From assembly GCA_013398955.1 (NCBI GenBank), contig VWPU01001247.1:124712-188711 (forward strand): 64,000 nucleotides of DNA, given 5' to 3'. Position 1 is the first letter of the stretch; each line of letters opens with the position of its first letter. Of the stretch, positions 61,405 to 64,000 are shown piece by piece. The position numbers and the translations under genes were made by a program. Below the pieces are notes generated by a model. The model did no database searches. It worked only from the letters and a program-made list of their open reading frames with translations, and was not told the origin of the DNA. Source of the stretch: Callaeas wilsoni (taxonomy: Eukaryota > Chordata > Aves > Passeriformes > Callaeidae).

Positions 61405-64000
61405 AGGGAGCCAGGACAGCACCGGGGCCAAGCTTGGTAACTCAGGGGCTTCCTCAGGGGTCACCCACCCTGCCAGTTTTCCCCCGTGAAGGTCGGCTGC
61501 CTCTGTCCCACAGGGGACTCCTCCGTCACTGATGCTCCCTCTGCCCCACAGGTACCAAATACCTTCTCGGAACTAACACTTGACCCTGATCACCTGCTGT
61601 AATCCACACTGCACTTTCAGCTTTGTGCCATTTCCCCTCACCTCTATCAATCTTTTTCTTACCCAAAATGCTTTTACCTACGAACTGCTTGCCCAAGGCA
61701 TATACAAGCCCTCAGCCCACCAAACATCACCAAGGTTAAAAAGAAATACCATTTTCAGATTTTAAACATATCTGGGAGTTACGAATTCCTGCAAACCTAT
61801 TTAAAGCTGTTGTGTTGCAGGGCATGTCACGATCTCTCCTGTCAGCTCCCATGCCCACCTTCCAAAGTTCATGGCTCTCAGCCATCACTGAGGAGCAAAG
61901 CTCTCACCAGTGAGGTGCAAGCTCAGAGATCATCTCATGAACTCAAATCAGCCACATCAGCTTCCACATGTGGCAAGCCTGGGTGCAGTTACGTTTGTAG
62001 ATACACTGTGAAAAAGGTACTTCAGCTGCTGCTTCTCTTTCCTCCAAGTCATTCTTCTTATACCAGAGCTCTAATTTCCCTTTAATAATTCTAAAGAAGT
62101 TGCTGGGCTGGCTTGTGAAATAAATTTACAGTTCATTCTCAACTGATCTGTCAACTGAGAACATCAGAAATTGTTACCTCAGGAGTCTCTGTGGGAGTGA
62201 AGGACACACACAGCTAAGCTGGGTCAGAAAAACTACCATGTCCTGTGTAAAACTGATTTAAAACACAACTATCAAACTAGCAGGAAACTTACCATAGTAA
62301 ATTAATCTAAAGGAAGCCTTTAAAGTGTCACTGACCTTCTTCCATTAGGTATAAGAAACATGTGTTCTATTCTAGACTTGATAAAAATCAAGATTTTACA
62401 AAAAATAATAGTGCAATCTTGATACAATCTTCAGGGTTATTCTGAGCAAGAAGTACAAAATCCCAGGTGTCACTGCCTAGTGCTGCAGAATGAAATCCAT
62501 TAAGGACATGGAAAACCCCACCTGCCACTAAATAGCTTGATTTGACAATAAAATAGGGGTTAAAACAGACTTTTGACTTGATAGCTACTGTAATTCAGTG
62601 TACAGACCTTCAGCTAAGCAGATGTGTTCCCAGTCAAGCTGAGAAGCAGTTTCAATGTTTTGGTGCCCTCTCCAACCCACACTTTGTGACCTTAACCACC
62701 ACAACTGTGACCGAGCAGGTGAACCAGCTTTAGACTGTGCCCCTGCTCTTCTCAGCCAGGCTCAAGTCAGGGCACTGGTGCCACATTTCCTGTAAGCGCT
62801 TTCAGAGCTCTGCTGGCTCCTCATGTTCCTCGGGAAGCACCACATCAGGCGACACCGCGATGTTTGTCCAGAGTAAACACCTCTTGCTTAACAGCATCAC
62901 CTGCCCCTTTTCTCCATGAGCAGTAACAGACTGAACTGAGAGAGGTTACAGAGTTACTGAGTTCAGACTCAGTGCCTGCAGAGCCGCTTCCATGCCAAGG
63001 CTGTGCGAACAGGTTTCTGATGAATTATCACCTTCAAGGCACCTCCAGCTCAAGCAACTGTACATAGGGGGTGTGGGGATGTAGCACCAAGGAAAACTTT
63101 GTTTCCAACTGTATCAGAACCACAAATTCACCAGCTGTTTAGAGTGTGTTGAAATGGGCTCCCTACATTTCTGTAGGCTCCTTCCTGGTAAGACTCTAAA
63201 CAAAGTGAAATAAGGCAGGGCATTTCCAGCTGCTGTTGGAGGACAATGCAATCAGCCCAGCTTTCTTTCCATCCTCTACCAAGTTGTACTGCTCCACGCA
63301 CTGCCTTGAAATACATTTGATTTCTCTGCATCAAGGACACTGCGCTGTCATGTGCCTGAAGCAAACACCAACTCATTCAATACTAAATATTCCCTACCTG
63401 TAGGTTCAGACAACCTTATTTCCTCACTCTGAAAACTTGAAGAAATCCTGAACAGTTGTTTCTTTGTGCCAATATACAAAGCAGCTGCAAGGCAACTACT
63501 CTACCCAAAATTTTGGTGTTTCAAAACACTTTCAAAATAGAAACTTGAAGGAAAAGAATTATTCACCTCCCAACCTCAGTTACTCCTGACACTGTATCAT
63601 GTGGAACAAGTTTGTGACCTGAAATCAAACTTTGACCATCGTAATTATTCCAGAATCCCATATCCCACAACTTTTTTAACCATAAACAGGAAATACCTTC
63701 TGGCAAGGAATCTTCTATTACTGAGCCAAAAGGTGCAACTCTAGAATTGCACAAAGGTAACTGTGGAGACATGTGCATTGAACAGCTGCGAGGTGACCCC
63801 ATGCAGGACAGCTGGGATTAGCATTAGTTCAGTATTAGAGCTCCCCTGCTGAGGCTCTCCTGCACAATGACCCCAAACTGCCACTCCAGTGGTAACTATC
63901 AGAAGTTATACCATTAACAGAAATAGAATTGTGACCAGGGACGGTGTGGAACCCAAACATCATCTGAAGTGAAGCTGGAACTTGAGCACTACTGAAGAGC
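61405..64000. other. Non-coding single-copy DNA
   Basis: No supported gene, RNA gene or recognisable transposon. Frames are short (up to 91 codons) and without domain signatures. Composition returns to ordinary AT/GC balance after the minisatellite. Confidence 0.55.

Noticed and set aside
60743..61532. Pro/Gly-rich repeat proteins over the 42-bp array
   Set aside because: Unit length changes of 43 and 41 bp break the frame, and complementary frames are equally open.
1..64000. tRNA, rRNA, snRNA or intact provirus
   Set aside because: I found no A-box/B-box pair outside the MIR relics, no conserved rRNA or snRNA words, and no paired LTRs. A covariance-model scan would be decisive.

Overview
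The window looks like vertebrate nuclear DNA, most likely from a bird. It has no prokaryotic-style gene packing, and almost all open frames are short and unrelated. It carries two decayed CR1-type LINE tails, and CR1 is the dominant retroposon of birds and other sauropsids. It also carries very old MIR/CORE-SINE relics and few interspersed repeats overall. The bird call rests on CR1 plus low repeat density and is an inference; a crocodilian or turtle is not excluded.

Layout: 1-7 kb is mostly AT-rich single-copy DNA, with one possible terminal exon at 614-706 and a TA-rich microsatellite near 4.75 kb. MIR relics lie near 7.1, 22.9 and (weaker) 45.4 kb. CR1 tails lie at about 13.87-14.08 kb and 49.25-49.48 kb. 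A GC- and CpG-rich block at 36.6-37.65 kb contains a 20-bp minisatellite of about 20 copies. A second minisatellite at 39.9-40.2 kb has 18 units of exactly 18 bp. A third at 60.85-61.4 kb has about 13 units of 42 bp. Short palindromes and small tandem duplications are scattered between them. The rest reads as intron or intergenic sequence, some of it AT-rich with homeodomain-type TAATTA motifs, as expected of candidate regulatory DNA.

No complete protein-coding gene can be supported. The longest multi-frame open stretches are by-products of the three minisatellites, whose units contain few stops on either strand. I see no operon, CRISPR array, tRNA, rRNA, prophage or intact provirus, and no set of genes working together. 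The most unusual content is the trio of structured GC-rich minisatellites, the CpG-rich block around the first of them, and a perfect 14-bp inverted repeat just upstream of it.
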